Source: Pontixanthobacter luteolus
GTDB lineage: Bacteria; Pseudomonadota; Alphaproteobacteria; Sphingomonadales; Sphingomonadaceae
DNA length: 64,000 nucleotides
NCBI RefSeq assembly: GCF_009828095.1
Contig: NZ_WTYP01000002.1
Location: forward strand, 997,001-1,061,000
Reading direction: 5' to 3'
Shown: positions 55,951-64,000 of the stretch, one piece after another
Position numbering within the stretch: the stretch's first letter is position 1
How the letters are laid out: each line of letters starts with the position of its first letter
The notes under the pieces: model-generated
What the model was told of the DNA's origin: nothing
Seen by the model: only the letters and a program-made list of their open reading frames with translations
Databases searched by the model: none
Program-made: the position numbers and the translations under genes

Positions 55951-56979
55951 ATGATTCACCCGGTCATCCTGTGTGGAGGAAGCGGAACGCGGCTTTGGCC
56001 GCTGAGCCGCCGCGACCGGCCCAAACCGTTCCTGCCGCTGGTGGGTTCGCACAGCCTGTTCGAACAAACGCTGGAACGCTGCACAAACGGGCAGATGTTC
56101 GCTCCGCCAGTGATCGTCGCCGGTGAAGCCCATATCGAACTGATAGAAGAGCAGATCCGTGACCGGGCGAATATAGAGATCATTGTCGAACCCGCCGCGC
56201 GCAACACGGCCCCCGCGATCGCGCTGGCGGCAATGCGCCTTCCTGCCGATGCTGTGATGCTGGTTTGCCCCAGCGACCACCATATCAAAGATGCCGCTGC
56301 CTTCATTGCGGCTGCGGAAATGGCAGCTTCTCTCGCGGACCAGAATTGGCTCGTCGCGTTCGGTATCGAGGCGACCCATCCTGAAACCGGATATGGTTAT
56401 ATCCTGCAGGGCGAACAAATCGGCGGCGGCTATTCCGTTGAACGATTTGTCGAAAAGCCGGACCTGCCAGACGCGAGGCGCTTCCTCGATGAAGGCGGAT
56501 TCAGCTGGAATGGCGGCATCTTCTGTTTCCAAGCGGGAGTTTTCCTCGAAGAACTGGAAAAATTCCACCCGCAAATGATCGGGCATCTCCGCGCTGCGGT
56601 CGCTGCTGGCACCGCTGAGGGCCTGCATTTCCGCCCGCAAGCGGAGGAATTCGCCGCCATCGAAGGCATCTCCGTCGATTATGCAGTGATGGAAAAAACC
56701 GACAAGGCAGCCATGGTTCCGGCTTCCATGGGCTGGTCCGATATCGGCAATTGGCAGGCGCTGCACGATGCGCGTGAAAAGGATGAGGCAGGTAATTCGG
56801 TTTCCGGCCGGACCGAGCTTGTCGATTGTGAAAACACCCTGGTCCAGACTGACGGTCCGCGGGTTTCGGCGATCGGTATCAAGGATCTGATCGTTGTGGT
56901 CGACGGCGACGAGGTTCTGATTACCACCGCAGACGGCGCGCAATTGGTGGGTAAGCTGGGCGGGGCAGCTTCGCAGTGA
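55951..56979 (+). CDS. manC: Mannose-1-phosphate guanylyltransferase
   Basis: A 342-residue nucleotidyltransferase. VILCGGSGTRLWPLSRRDRPK is the nucleotide-binding motif; VCPSDHHI carries the metal ligand and FVEKPD is another landmark. It is the short form without a fused isomerase domain. It makes GDP-mannose for surface polysaccharide. Its stop overlaps the manA start by 4 bases (GTGA). Confidence 0.92.
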   Translation: MIHPVILCGGSGTRLWPLSRRDRPKPFLPLVGSHSLFEQTLERCTNGQMFAPPVIVAGEAHIELIEEQIRDRANIEIIVEPAARNTAPAIALAAMRLPADAVMLVCPSDHHIKDAAAFIAAAEMAASLADQNWLVAFGIEATHPETGYGYILQGEQIGGGYSVERFVEKPDLPDARRFLDEGGFSWNGGIFCFQAGVFLEELEKFHPQMIGHLRAAVAAGTAEGLHFRPQAEEFAAIEGISVDYAVMEKTDKAAMVPASMGWSDIGNWQALHDAREKDEAGNSVSGRTELVDCENTLVQTDGPRVSAIGIKDLIVVVDGDEVLITTADGAQLVGKLGGAASQ

Positions 56980-57782
56980 GTATTCAGCCAGTCTTGCCGA
57001 CCCGTTTGGTCGAAAAAGTGTGGGGGCGCAGTACGCTGCCATCGCCGTTTGCCGGCCCCGACGGGAAGCAGATTGGCGAAATCTGGTTCGAACCGCAGCC
57101 CGGTTTTGACAGGCTGCTGGCAAAATACCTCTTCACCAGCGAGAAATTGTCGGTCCAGGTGCATCCCTCGGATCACAACGCGCCGGATGGACAGCGCGGC
57201 AAGGAAGAATGCTGGCTCGTGCTCGACGCAGAAGCCGATGCGCGGCTCGCGATCGGATTTAAACAGTCGTTGAGCAGGGATGAAATCCGCGCGGCTGCCG
57301 TGGACGGGTCGATCGAGGACCTGCTTGAATGGTATCCGGCGCAGCGCGGTGATTTTTTCTACCTTCCAGCAGGGACCGTCCACGCCATCGGTCCGGGCAT
57401 CAGCCTGGTCGAGATACAGCAGAACAGCGATGTGACATATCGCCTGTTCGACTATGGCCGCCCGCGGCAACTTCACCTCGAGGAGGCACTGGCGGTTGCA
57501 AATGGCGAACCGCATGAACCTCGCTTCCGCCGAACAATCGACTTCGACAAGTCGGCGAGCCTGGTTGAGGGCCCCTATTTCAGACTGGACTATCTGGTTG
57601 GCAGGCCTGCTCCCGATCTGGCGCTGCGGTTTCCCGGTCCGGTCATGGCCATGCCACTGATTGGCGACGTGCTGATCGGAAATACCCGGATTGGCGCAGG
57701 CGAGTGCGGGGTGCTGCATACGATTTCCGATGCATTGTTTGCCGATCAGGGAGCCACGCTGATTGCACAGCCGGTTGGCTGA
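56976..57782 (+). CDS. manA: Mannose-6-phosphate isomerase, class I
   Basis: A 268-residue cupin-type isomerase. QVHPSDHNA carries zinc ligands, GKEECW follows, and YLPAGTVHAIGPGISLVEIQQNSDVTYRLFDYGR is the diagnostic segment. It interconverts fructose-6-P and mannose-6-P. It starts with GTG at 56976, coupled to manC. No phosphomannomutase gene is in the window. Confidence 0.92.
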   Translation: MSIQPVLPTRLVEKVWGRSTLPSPFAGPDGKQIGEIWFEPQPGFDRLLAKYLFTSEKLSVQVHPSDHNAPDGQRGKEECWLVLDAEADARLAIGFKQSLSRDEIRAAAVDGSIEDLLEWYPAQRGDFFYLPAGTVHAIGPGISLVEIQQNSDVTYRLFDYGRPRQLHLEEALAVANGEPHEPRFRRTIDFDKSASLVEGPYFRLDYLVGRPAPDLALRFPGPVMAMPLIGDVLIGNTRIGAGECGVLHTISDALFADQGATLIAQPVG

Positions 57783-57800
57783 CCCTATCTCCCGGCAATC

Positions 57801-58241
57801 ATGATTGCAGAAACCATTCAGGTCTCGCTGACGCCGGTCTTCGTGCTGGTCGCGATATCCAGCATTCTGAACTTCCTCACCACCAGGCTGGGCAGGGTGG
57901 TTGACCGCTCGCGCCTGCTAAAGCAGCAGCATGGTGAAACGACCGGGGCGGAACATGACATGATCGTGTTCGAAATACGCTCCACGGCGAAGCGTATCGA
58001 GTTGGTTGGCCGCGCTATCCTGATGCTGGTGCTGAGCGCGCTGACGATCGGATCGACGGTCGTGATCCTGTTTCTGAACGGGCTGACCGGTGCCGATCTG
58101 GATCAGATTGCAGCCGGCACCTTCATCCTTGCAATTGCTTTCCTGCTGATCGGACTGATCATCTTCATGCTGGAAACGCGCGAAGCATCGGCATCCTTGC
58201 GGATACCGCAGACCTATCTGGAGCTGGACCGCAAAATCTAG
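57801..58241 (+). CDS. DUF2721 membrane protein
   Basis: A 146-residue protein with helices at about 10-28, 72-95 and 105-125. The opening SLTPVFVLVAISSILNFLTTRLGRVVDRSR is the DUF2721 hallmark. Function is unknown. It follows manA by 18 bases and its stop overlaps the convergent PHA-system gene by 4 bases. Confidence 0.82.
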   Translation: MIAETIQVSLTPVFVLVAISSILNFLTTRLGRVVDRSRLLKQQHGETTGAEHDMIVFEIRSTAKRIELVGRAILMLVLSALTIGSTVVILFLNGLTGADLDQIAAGTFILAIAFLLIGLIIFMLETREASASLRIPQTYLELDRKI

Positions 58242-58555
58242 GCGTCGGAACCGGCGGGCGGGGCCAACATTTTCTGGCCCTGTTGCTTGATCGCGCCGGA
58301 AATGATCGGTTCGAAAAAGCTTAGCGCCATCGGCAGGTCGATGACGAAGACGAGCTGGCCATCTTCAATATCGACCGCGCCGCGCAGGTCTTGCCCCATG
58401 GCGCTGACACTGATGTTCATCCGGTCTTCGCTGGCCCAGTCAGTGGTGACGTCAGCCACCCCGCCAGGGATATGGTCCGCAATTTCGTGGCTGCGCTCCC
58501 GCAGCCGCTTGCGCACTTCTTCGCGCGGTAATTCGTGTGGAATTGCAACCCGCAT
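58238..58555 (-). CDS. Polyhydroxyalkanoic acid system family protein
   Basis: A 105-residue protein. IPHELPREEVRKRLRERSHEIADHIP and the alternating strand region ending in LPMALSFFEPIISGAI match the family named from PHA granule loci (PF09650). Its reaction is unknown and no PHA synthase or phasin gene is near. It overlaps the XpaC-like stop by one base, so it is coupled to the XpaC-TelA operon. Confidence 0.75.
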   Translation of the reverse strand: MRVAIPHELPREEVRKRLRERSHEIADHIPGGVADVTTDWASEDRMNISVSAMGQDLRGAVDIEDGQLVFVIDLPMALSFFEPIISGAIKQQGQKMLAPPAGSDA

Positions 58556-59340
58556 CAGATAACTTTCGTTTTGTTTTGTTCAAAATCTGGCAGCGGCACT
58601 CCGCCGCCTTCATCCAATCCATCGCTATATTTGTAATCCAGATAGCGGTGGCGGATTGCGAGATTGTCGATTGACCCTTGGGCAAGCTGACGGTTGATCG
58701 AGTCAATCTCTCGGCTAATGACGTCGAGGCCGTTCTCGAGAGTGCTTACCGGTGTGGTGCCGTTGCGCTCTTCATACCGAAGACTTTCAGGAATTTTCAG
58801 AAAGCCCTCGATCATGTCAGGGAGGTCTGTGCCGACAAGTTTTCGAATTTCCGTTGCGGTAGGGTGCTTCTGATCAGTCTCTTCGAGCTGGGGTTGCAAC
58901 TCGTCCAGTTGGCTGCCGATGATAGTCAGGCTCTTGGCGATCGGAACGGGCAGCCTCGATCGCTGCATTTCAAGCCACAGTTCTGTCTTTGCAACGAGCT
59001 CGCGTACGTTTTCGGTGTTCAGGTCTGCCCGCTCAGGCACCTTCATTTTTGGATATTTACCGAGAATAGCCAGAGCGACGACTGTTCCAATACCGAGAGC
59101 CATGACGCCCGCAAATCCGATGCCGCCTATCACCGCGCCAATCGTGAGGCCCGCGACCCATAGTGCGCCAACAGCAAGCACGATATTTCGCGCTTTTTTC
59201 ATCCAGTGACCCAGCTTGAGCTTGGCTGAACCTCGACCGATCGAACTGGCGCGGCGATGAACTCCACCAGCGCGCTGTTGTGACAGGGATTGTCCAGCAG
59301 CGCGCACGATATCGTCGCTCTGGTTTGTAAGATCGTTCAT
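58555..59340 (-). CDS. XpaC-like membrane protein, partner of TelA
   Basis: A 261-residue protein. A basic N-terminus precedes two adjoining membrane helices (about 50-70 and 73-95), then a long helical cytosolic domain. I do not recognise a clear motif, but XpaC-type proteins of this layout lie next to TelA genes in Bacillus and other bacteria. Its ATG overlaps the telA stop by one base. The call rests mainly on this context. Confidence 0.5.
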   Translation of the reverse strand: MNDLTNQSDDIVRAAGQSLSQQRAGGVHRRASSIGRGSAKLKLGHWMKKARNIVLAVGALWVAGLTIGAVIGGIGFAGVMALGIGTVVALAILGKYPKMKVPERADLNTENVRELVAKTELWLEMQRSRLPVPIAKSLTIIGSQLDELQPQLEETDQKHPTATEIRKLVGTDLPDMIEGFLKIPESLRYEERNGTTPVSTLENGLDVISREIDSINRQLAQGSIDNLAIRHRYLDYKYSDGLDEGGGVPLPDFEQNKTKVI

Positions 59341-60560
59341 CAGTCTTCAACGGTGAGAAGGTTGGATTCTGCGACCTTGCTGGACGCCTGGTTCTGTCCT
59401 TCGGCTCGGGCGATGTAGCCTTTTGACTTCTCGACCTCGTTGGAGAGCACATTCACCGTCTGCTTCATGGAATCGAGTGCGCGTACCTTGAACTGGTCCA
59501 CTTCATCCATCGTGTCGTAGATGTTCTGAAATGCGCGTTGCAGCGTTTCCAGCGGGATTGTACTGGCGGCTGCCTGTTCGTGGATCTTGCCAGTCTGGTC
59601 GCGCAGCAGGGTTGAGGTGCTGTCGATGATACCGGCGGTGGTTTCGTTGAGCGCGGTGATCTGGCCCAGCACGAGGCGCTGATTGGTCATCGCTTCCGAC
59701 ACCGTCACGGCAGTGCGCAGCGCGCCGACTGTCGTGGTACTGGCACGGTCGACACCTTTGACCAGCTCGACATTGTTCTTCTTCACCAGATCCAGGGCAA
59801 GATAGCCCTGAACGCTCACGGCCATCTGGGTCAGCAAGTCCTGCGTCCGCTGGCGGACATAGAATAGCGCGGTTTCGCGCACGGCCTTCGCCTTCGCCGG
59901 ATCGGTTGCGTCCAGCTCGGCTGCTTTCTCTTCCAGTCGCTCGTCCAGCGTTTTGGAGATATGGATCATCTGTTCCAGATCGCCCATCGCTTCCCACAGC
60001 TTCTGCCGTTCGACATCGATCGCGGCGTTATCCATCAGCAGTTCGTCCTTGCCGTTCGACAGCTTGGACAGAATTTCCTGAATGTGGGTCTGCGCGCTCT
60101 GATAGCTGCGGAAATAATTGGTCAGCTTGTTGCCGAACGGGATGATGCCGAAAATCTTGCGTGTGCCGGTCAGCTTGCCGCGTTTGCCGGGGTCGAGATC
60201 CTCAACCACATTGCGCAATTCCTGCAAATTGGCACCGACGCCTTCGTCCTTGTCCATCGCGCGGATAGGGCGGTCCAGAAAGCGATTGGACATCTGGGCA
60301 GCAGCCATGATTTCCTTGCGGCCCATATTGGTCAGCTGATCGACTTTCTTGCCGAATTCAGGGGAGTTAGCGTCCTGGTTTACCAGGTCCATGACGAAGG
60401 ATTCGACCTTGGTCGCAAGTTTGGACTGCACTTCTTCGGACACCGGCACCAGCCCGGCCGCGTTGGCTGGCTTTACCTCGGGCACCGGATCGGGTGCAGT
60501 GAGCTCGAGATCGAGGCCAGTGCTGTTCTGGGTTGCGGTCTTTGTCTCGGTCGAACTCAT
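59340..60560 (-). CDS. telA: TelA/toxic anion resistance family protein
   Basis: A 406-residue mostly helical protein. TVVGALRTAVTVSEAMTNQRLVLGQITALNETTAGIIDSTS is the TelA-family hallmark; a coiled region fills much of the chain. The family was named from tellurite resistance plasmids; the mechanism is unsettled. The start at 60560 (MSSTETK) was chosen over a longer basic frame that lacks family sequence. It is the first gene of telA - xpaC-like - PHA-system. Confidence 0.88.
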   Translation of the reverse strand: MSSTETKTATQNSTGLDLELTAPDPVPEVKPANAAGLVPVSEEVQSKLATKVESFVMDLVNQDANSPEFGKKVDQLTNMGRKEIMAAAQMSNRFLDRPIRAMDKDEGVGANLQELRNVVEDLDPGKRGKLTGTRKIFGIIPFGNKLTNYFRSYQSAQTHIQEILSKLSNGKDELLMDNAAIDVERQKLWEAMGDLEQMIHISKTLDERLEEKAAELDATDPAKAKAVRETALFYVRQRTQDLLTQMAVSVQGYLALDLVKKNNVELVKGVDRASTTTVGALRTAVTVSEAMTNQRLVLGQITALNETTAGIIDSTSTLLRDQTGKIHEQAAASTIPLETLQRAFQNIYDTMDEVDQFKVRALDSMKQTVNVLSNEVEKSKGYIARAEGQNQASSKVAESNLLTVED

Positions 60561-60741
60561 GGCTGGGGGCCGGCTCCTGTACTGTGCCGGGCAAGGCCGG
60601 CGGATTTCCTGTTTCACTACTGTATTAAGGGCATAAGACACGAAGTTCAAGATTTGTGCAATATTGCGCCGTGCACGTCTATGCTTTCGTTGCCATCCGG
60701 TGCGGTATAAGGACCGCGGATTACCAGTTGAGGAAATACAT

Positions 60742-62259
60742 TTGGCAAGCCAGGAACCTGTCGAACGCAACGATCTAGCTTTCGCACGCGCTGTATTCGG
60801 TTTTCGTCAATGGTGGCGGGAATCGGTCATCGGCTCAGTCGACCAGCAGGCGGTGATCGACAAGCGCCGCGTCGAAGGGGAAATGTCCGCGCGCTATCTG
60901 TTCATGACAGCGATGTCGGGCGGAATTGCGATACTTGGCCTGCTGCTGTCATCGCCTGCGGTCGTAATCGGCGCCATGCTGCTGTCCCCCCTGATGGACC
61001 CGATCATGGGGCTGGGATTTGCATTGGCGATTGGCGATTACCAATGGCTGCGCAAGTCGGCCCGTTCGCTGGCTTGGGGCACGCTGATGGCCGTCGGCCT
61101 GTGTGCGACGGTGGTGTTTCTGTCCCCGCTTCAGGAGCTGACTTCCGAAATCGCTTCGCGCACTCGGCCCAACCTGTTCGATCTGCTGGTGGCGCTGTTT
61201 TCCGCGCTGGCCGGTGCATATGCGATGATCCGCGGGCGCGAGGGTACGATTGTCGGCGTGGCGATCGCGACCGCCTTGATGCCGCCGCTGGCGGTGGTCG
61301 GATACGGATTGGCCACGTGGAACTGGACCGTCTTTTCCGGCGCGCTGCTGCTATATATTACCAACCTGATGACGATCGCCCTCACGGCGGCGCTGATGGC
61401 GCGGCTCTACGGTTTTCGCACTGCACTGTCCGATCGGCAAACCCAGCTGCAGAACATTGTTATCGTTGTCGTCTTCGTGGCACTGGCGGTGCCGCTTGCC
61501 TATTCGCTGCGCCAGATCGCGTGGGAGGCAAACGCTGCACGGCAGGTGCGCGGCGAATTGCTGGACCAGTTCGGTGACCGGTCGCGGCTGTCAGACGTTC
61601 AGATCAACTGGGATGCGGACCCGATTACTATCGATGCGACTGTCATGACGCCCGCCCTGCAGCCCGATGCCGAGGCGGATGGTGCCCGTGCGCTGGCGCG
61701 GCAGCTGCGCAGGCCGGTCAATCTGGTGATCACGCAGTACCAAGTAGGTACCAGCTCTTCCGCCGCAGAACAGGCGCAGCTGAGCGCGGCACGCGTGCAG
61801 GCAGAAGCTGCGGCAGCAGAGCGGGCAGACGATCTGGCAAAACGGCTGGCCCTGGTAGCGGGCGTCAGTATGGAAGATGTCATTGTCGACCGGCAGCGCC
61901 GCCGCGCGCTGGTCAAATCGACCGAGCTGGAGGGCGCAACGCTGTCTGCCTATGCAGAACTGGAACGCCGTATTTCCGCGACCGAACCGGAATGGAAGGT
62001 CGAACTGGTCCCGCCAACACGCGCACTGCCCAGCGTATCTTTCGAAGAAGGCGAACCGACGGAAGCCGGGCTCGCCGCTCTGGAACTGATCGCATGGGCT
62101 TCGCAGCGCGTGGGCGCGCCGATCAACCTTAGCGGATCGCCGGAAAATGCAGAGCGCGCCAGGCAGTTGCTAGTCGAACTGGGTGCCAAAAATATCGAAG
62201 TCGATAGTTCGGATTCTGCCAATGGCGGCGTCACCGCCCGCTGGGGGCGGATCGGCTAA
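60742..62259 (+). CDS. DUF389 multi-pass membrane protein
   Basis: A 505-residue protein from a TTG at 60742, with GAGGA 7 bases upstream; no ATG fits. The first half has several helices and the diagnostic DUF389 segments GLLLSSPAVVIGAMLLSPLMDPIMGLGFAL and VAIATALMPPLAVVGYGLA. The C-terminal half (about 275-505) is soluble with alpha/beta repeats, and its ending resembles an OmpA-like fold. Function is unknown. It is divergent from telA. Confidence 0.8.
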   Translation: MASQEPVERNDLAFARAVFGFRQWWRESVIGSVDQQAVIDKRRVEGEMSARYLFMTAMSGGIAILGLLLSSPAVVIGAMLLSPLMDPIMGLGFALAIGDYQWLRKSARSLAWGTLMAVGLCATVVFLSPLQELTSEIASRTRPNLFDLLVALFSALAGAYAMIRGREGTIVGVAIATALMPPLAVVGYGLATWNWTVFSGALLLYITNLMTIALTAALMARLYGFRTALSDRQTQLQNIVIVVVFVALAVPLAYSLRQIAWEANAARQVRGELLDQFGDRSRLSDVQINWDADPITIDATVMTPALQPDAEADGARALARQLRRPVNLVITQYQVGTSSSAAEQAQLSAARVQAEAAAAERADDLAKRLALVAGVSMEDVIVDRQRRRALVKSTELEGATLSAYAELERRISATEPEWKVELVPPTRALPSVSFEEGEPTEAGLAALELIAWASQRVGAPINLSGSPENAERARQLLVELGAKNIEVDSSDSANGGVTARWGRIG

Positions 62260-62265
62260 GCAGTT

Positions 62266-63990
62266 TCAAGCAGCTTCGAGGATTTCGAACGGCTGAATTT
62301 CGCCGTTCAGGTACAGCCGCTTCGCCTTCGCCCGTGAAAGCTTGCCCGAACTGGTGCGAGGAAGAGTGCGCGGGGGCACCAGTTCCACAACACAGTTCAT
62401 GCCGGTGATCGAGCGGACCTTGTCGCGGATCTGTTCGTGCAGCTTGCTGCGTTCTTCCGGATCGGACACTCGGCAATGGACCAGCACGGCGGGCGCTTCC
62501 TCGCCGCCGGATGTCTCCATCGAAAATGCTGCTACATCGCCGTGGTTGAAGCCGGGCAATTGTTCGACCGCCCATTCGATATCCTGCGGCCAATGGTTCT
62601 TGCCGTTGATGATGATCATGTCTTTCGCACGGCCGACGATGAACAGATAACCGTCTGCCATGTAACCCATGTCGCCGGTGTCGAGCCAGCCATCGACCAG
62701 ACATTCGCTGGTCGCTTCCTCGTTACGGAAATAGGAATGCATGACGCTGGTTCCGCGGCACCAGACCTTGCCGATCTGGTGATCATCCTTGGCCGCGCCG
62801 CCTTCACCGCGAATTTCGACTTCCATTCCGGGGATTGGTTTGCCGCAATTGACAATCGCGCGGTAGCGGGCTGGGCGCGAAAGGTCGCCGCGTGTGCCTG
62901 ACAGACGCTCTTCCTCAACCAGTTCCACGCGAATTCCCTCGTGCGGGGGCATGACGGTAACCGCCAGAGTCGCCTCCGCCAGGCCGTAGCTCGGGGTAAA
63001 GGCGTTGGCCCTGAACCCAGCCTCGGAAAAGGCATTCACGAAATTCTGCATCACGTCGGGCCGGATCATGTCGGCTCCGTTACCGGCCGTACGCCAGCGA
63101 GACAGGTCGAACCTGTCGGCAACATGGCTCTGGCTGGAAATGCGCCGGGCACAGATGTCGTAGCCGAATGTCGGTGAATAGCTGAGGGTGGTGCCCTGAT
63201 TGCGGCTGATCAGGTCCAGCCAGGCCAGCGGGCGGCGGGCGAAATGTTCGGTTTTCAGGTAATCGACGGACACCTGATTCGCGATCAGCGACAGGAAGCA
63301 GCCGACCAGTCCCATATCGTGATACCACGGGAGCCAGCTGACGACGCGGTCATTGGTCCCGATATCCATGGAAATGGCGTGACCGGCCAAGTTGTCGAGC
63401 AAAGCACGGTGGGTAACGGCAACGCCGGTCGGGAAGCGGGTCGAGCCGCTGGAATATTGCAGATAGCAAATATCGTCGGGTTCTGGCGGGGTCAGCTCGC
63501 AATCGGGCGCTTCGCGGGTGGCGAAGCTTTCCCAGTCAATCCCCTCGCAGCCCTGCCGGGCCGCAGCCGCTGCGCCCATCTCCGCAATTTCAGCCGGGTA
63601 AATCAGCATCTTTGGATCGGAACTATCGAGCTGTACTGCCAGCTGGTCGATATAGCCTTCCTTGCCGCCAAAGCCTGTCGGCAGGGGCAGGGGGACAGGC
63701 CACGCGCCTGCATAGACAGCGCCGCAGAACAGGGCGGCAAATTCTGCGCAGGTTTCCGCGATCAAGGCGACGCGGTCGCCCTTGCCGATGCCGGACGCTG
63801 CAAAGCGCCGCGCCATTGCCAGCGAATCCTCGCGCATTTCGACATAGGTGTACACACGCTGCAAATTGCCGCGCATATCGTGAAAGTTCAGGCCCTTTTC
63901 GCTCTTGGCGGCATAATCGACCGCGTCGGTGAAAGTCGAAAAATTCGACCTGCGCCGGGGCAAGGGGCAGTCATTCGGCGTTGGAATCAA
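62266..63990 (-). CDS. Fatty acyl-AMP ligase (FAAL/FadD32-like); start near or beyond right edge
   Basis: A 574-residue adenylate-forming enzyme. YLQYSSGSTRFPTGVAVTH is the ATP P-loop; PSYGLAEATLAVT and WLDTGDMGYMADGYLFIVGRAKDMIIINGKN are the next core motifs. The sequence of the first residues suggests the FAAL class, which loads acyl-AMP onto an acyl carrier protein instead of CoA. The only start in the window is TTG at 63990, but the frame stays open to 64000, so a start further right is possible. A polyketide, lipopeptide or lipid locus may continue there. Confidence 0.85.
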   Translation of the reverse strand: MIPTPNDCPLPRRRSNFSTFTDAVDYAAKSEKGLNFHDMRGNLQRVYTYVEMREDSLAMARRFAASGIGKGDRVALIAETCAEFAALFCGAVYAGAWPVPLPLPTGFGGKEGYIDQLAVQLDSSDPKMLIYPAEIAEMGAAAAARQGCEGIDWESFATREAPDCELTPPEPDDICYLQYSSGSTRFPTGVAVTHRALLDNLAGHAISMDIGTNDRVVSWLPWYHDMGLVGCFLSLIANQVSVDYLKTEHFARRPLAWLDLISRNQGTTLSYSPTFGYDICARRISSQSHVADRFDLSRWRTAGNGADMIRPDVMQNFVNAFSEAGFRANAFTPSYGLAEATLAVTVMPPHEGIRVELVEEERLSGTRGDLSRPARYRAIVNCGKPIPGMEVEIRGEGGAAKDDHQIGKVWCRGTSVMHSYFRNEEATSECLVDGWLDTGDMGYMADGYLFIVGRAKDMIIINGKNHWPQDIEWAVEQLPGFNHGDVAAFSMETSGGEEAPAVLVHCRVSDPEERSKLHEQIRDKVRSITGMNCVVELVPPRTLPRTSSGKLSRAKAKRLYLNGEIQPFEILEAA

Positions 63991-64000
63991 GGCCGTTGGC

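Overview
The window is ordinary chromosome of a Gram-negative alphaproteobacterium. The gene set and neighbour pairs fit Sphingomonadales, probably an Erythrobacter/Altererythrobacter-type marine sphingomonad: hisC next to tyrA, metX-metW, divergent ftsEX and zinc-ribbon gene, rsmB next to a DUF1674 gene, TonB receptors, glutathione-dependent formaldehyde oxidation. That placement is by gene content only. Coding density is very high and genes often overlap by 1-8 bases. The longest gene-free stretch is 267 bases, before a TonB receptor gene. I saw no CRISPR array, transposase, integrase, rRNA or replication origin, and no classical DNA-binding transcription factor.

Layout. 1-6.6 kb: an unusual three-gene module, namely a very long P450/DyP-peroxidase fusion cut by the window edge, an anti-sigma-like membrane protein and a subtilisin-like protease. 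6.7-11.1 kb: tRNA-Leu(GAG), a zinc-ribbon membrane protein, then ftsE-ftsX-ydcF-plsC. 11-15 kb: tyrA and hisC on the minus strand, divergent from metX-metW. 15-19.5 kb: a minus-strand formaldehyde operon (aldehyde dehydrogenase, frmA, a VOC protein, fghA, a VIT-type metal transporter). 19.7-23.6 kb: a small secreted protein, GST, msrB and a class A penicillin-binding protein, ended by a perfect two-way terminator. 23.7-27.3 kb: hflK-hflC-degP envelope proteolysis genes on the minus strand. 27.4-33.2 kb: mrp, an orphan molybdenum hydroxylase large subunit, hemH and a second P450 behind a palindromic operator candidate. 33-37.7 kb: sdhE-type assembly factor, rsmB, msrA, an exported methyltransferase-like protein, aguB, folK and tRNA-Lys(TTT).

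37.7-44.2 kb holds a DUF4403 protein and an acyl-CoA operon whose members look like methylsuccinyl-CoA dehydrogenase, mesaconyl-C4-CoA hydratase, a second acyl-CoA dehydrogenase and a thiolase. 44.4-49.4 kb: GH42 beta-galactosidase, a queuosine-precursor transporter, a nucleoside transporter and a 2-oxoglutarate oxygenase. 49.6-58.2 kb: a TonB-dependent receptor, a MASE1 hybrid histidine kinase, a TonB protein, manC-manA and DUF2721. 58.2-64 kb: a PHA-system protein, XpaC-like and TelA proteins, a DUF389 membrane protein, and a fatty acyl-AMP ligase that meets the right edge.

The most promising material is the P450/DyP fusion module. The P450 part seems to lack the usual acid-alcohol pair of the I helix, so it may work with peroxides, as CYP152/CYP74 enzymes do, and not with O2 and a redox partner. 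Second is the methylsuccinyl-CoA-type operon, found here without the rest of the ethylmalonyl-CoA pathway. All assignments come from reading motifs by eye; no database search was possible.
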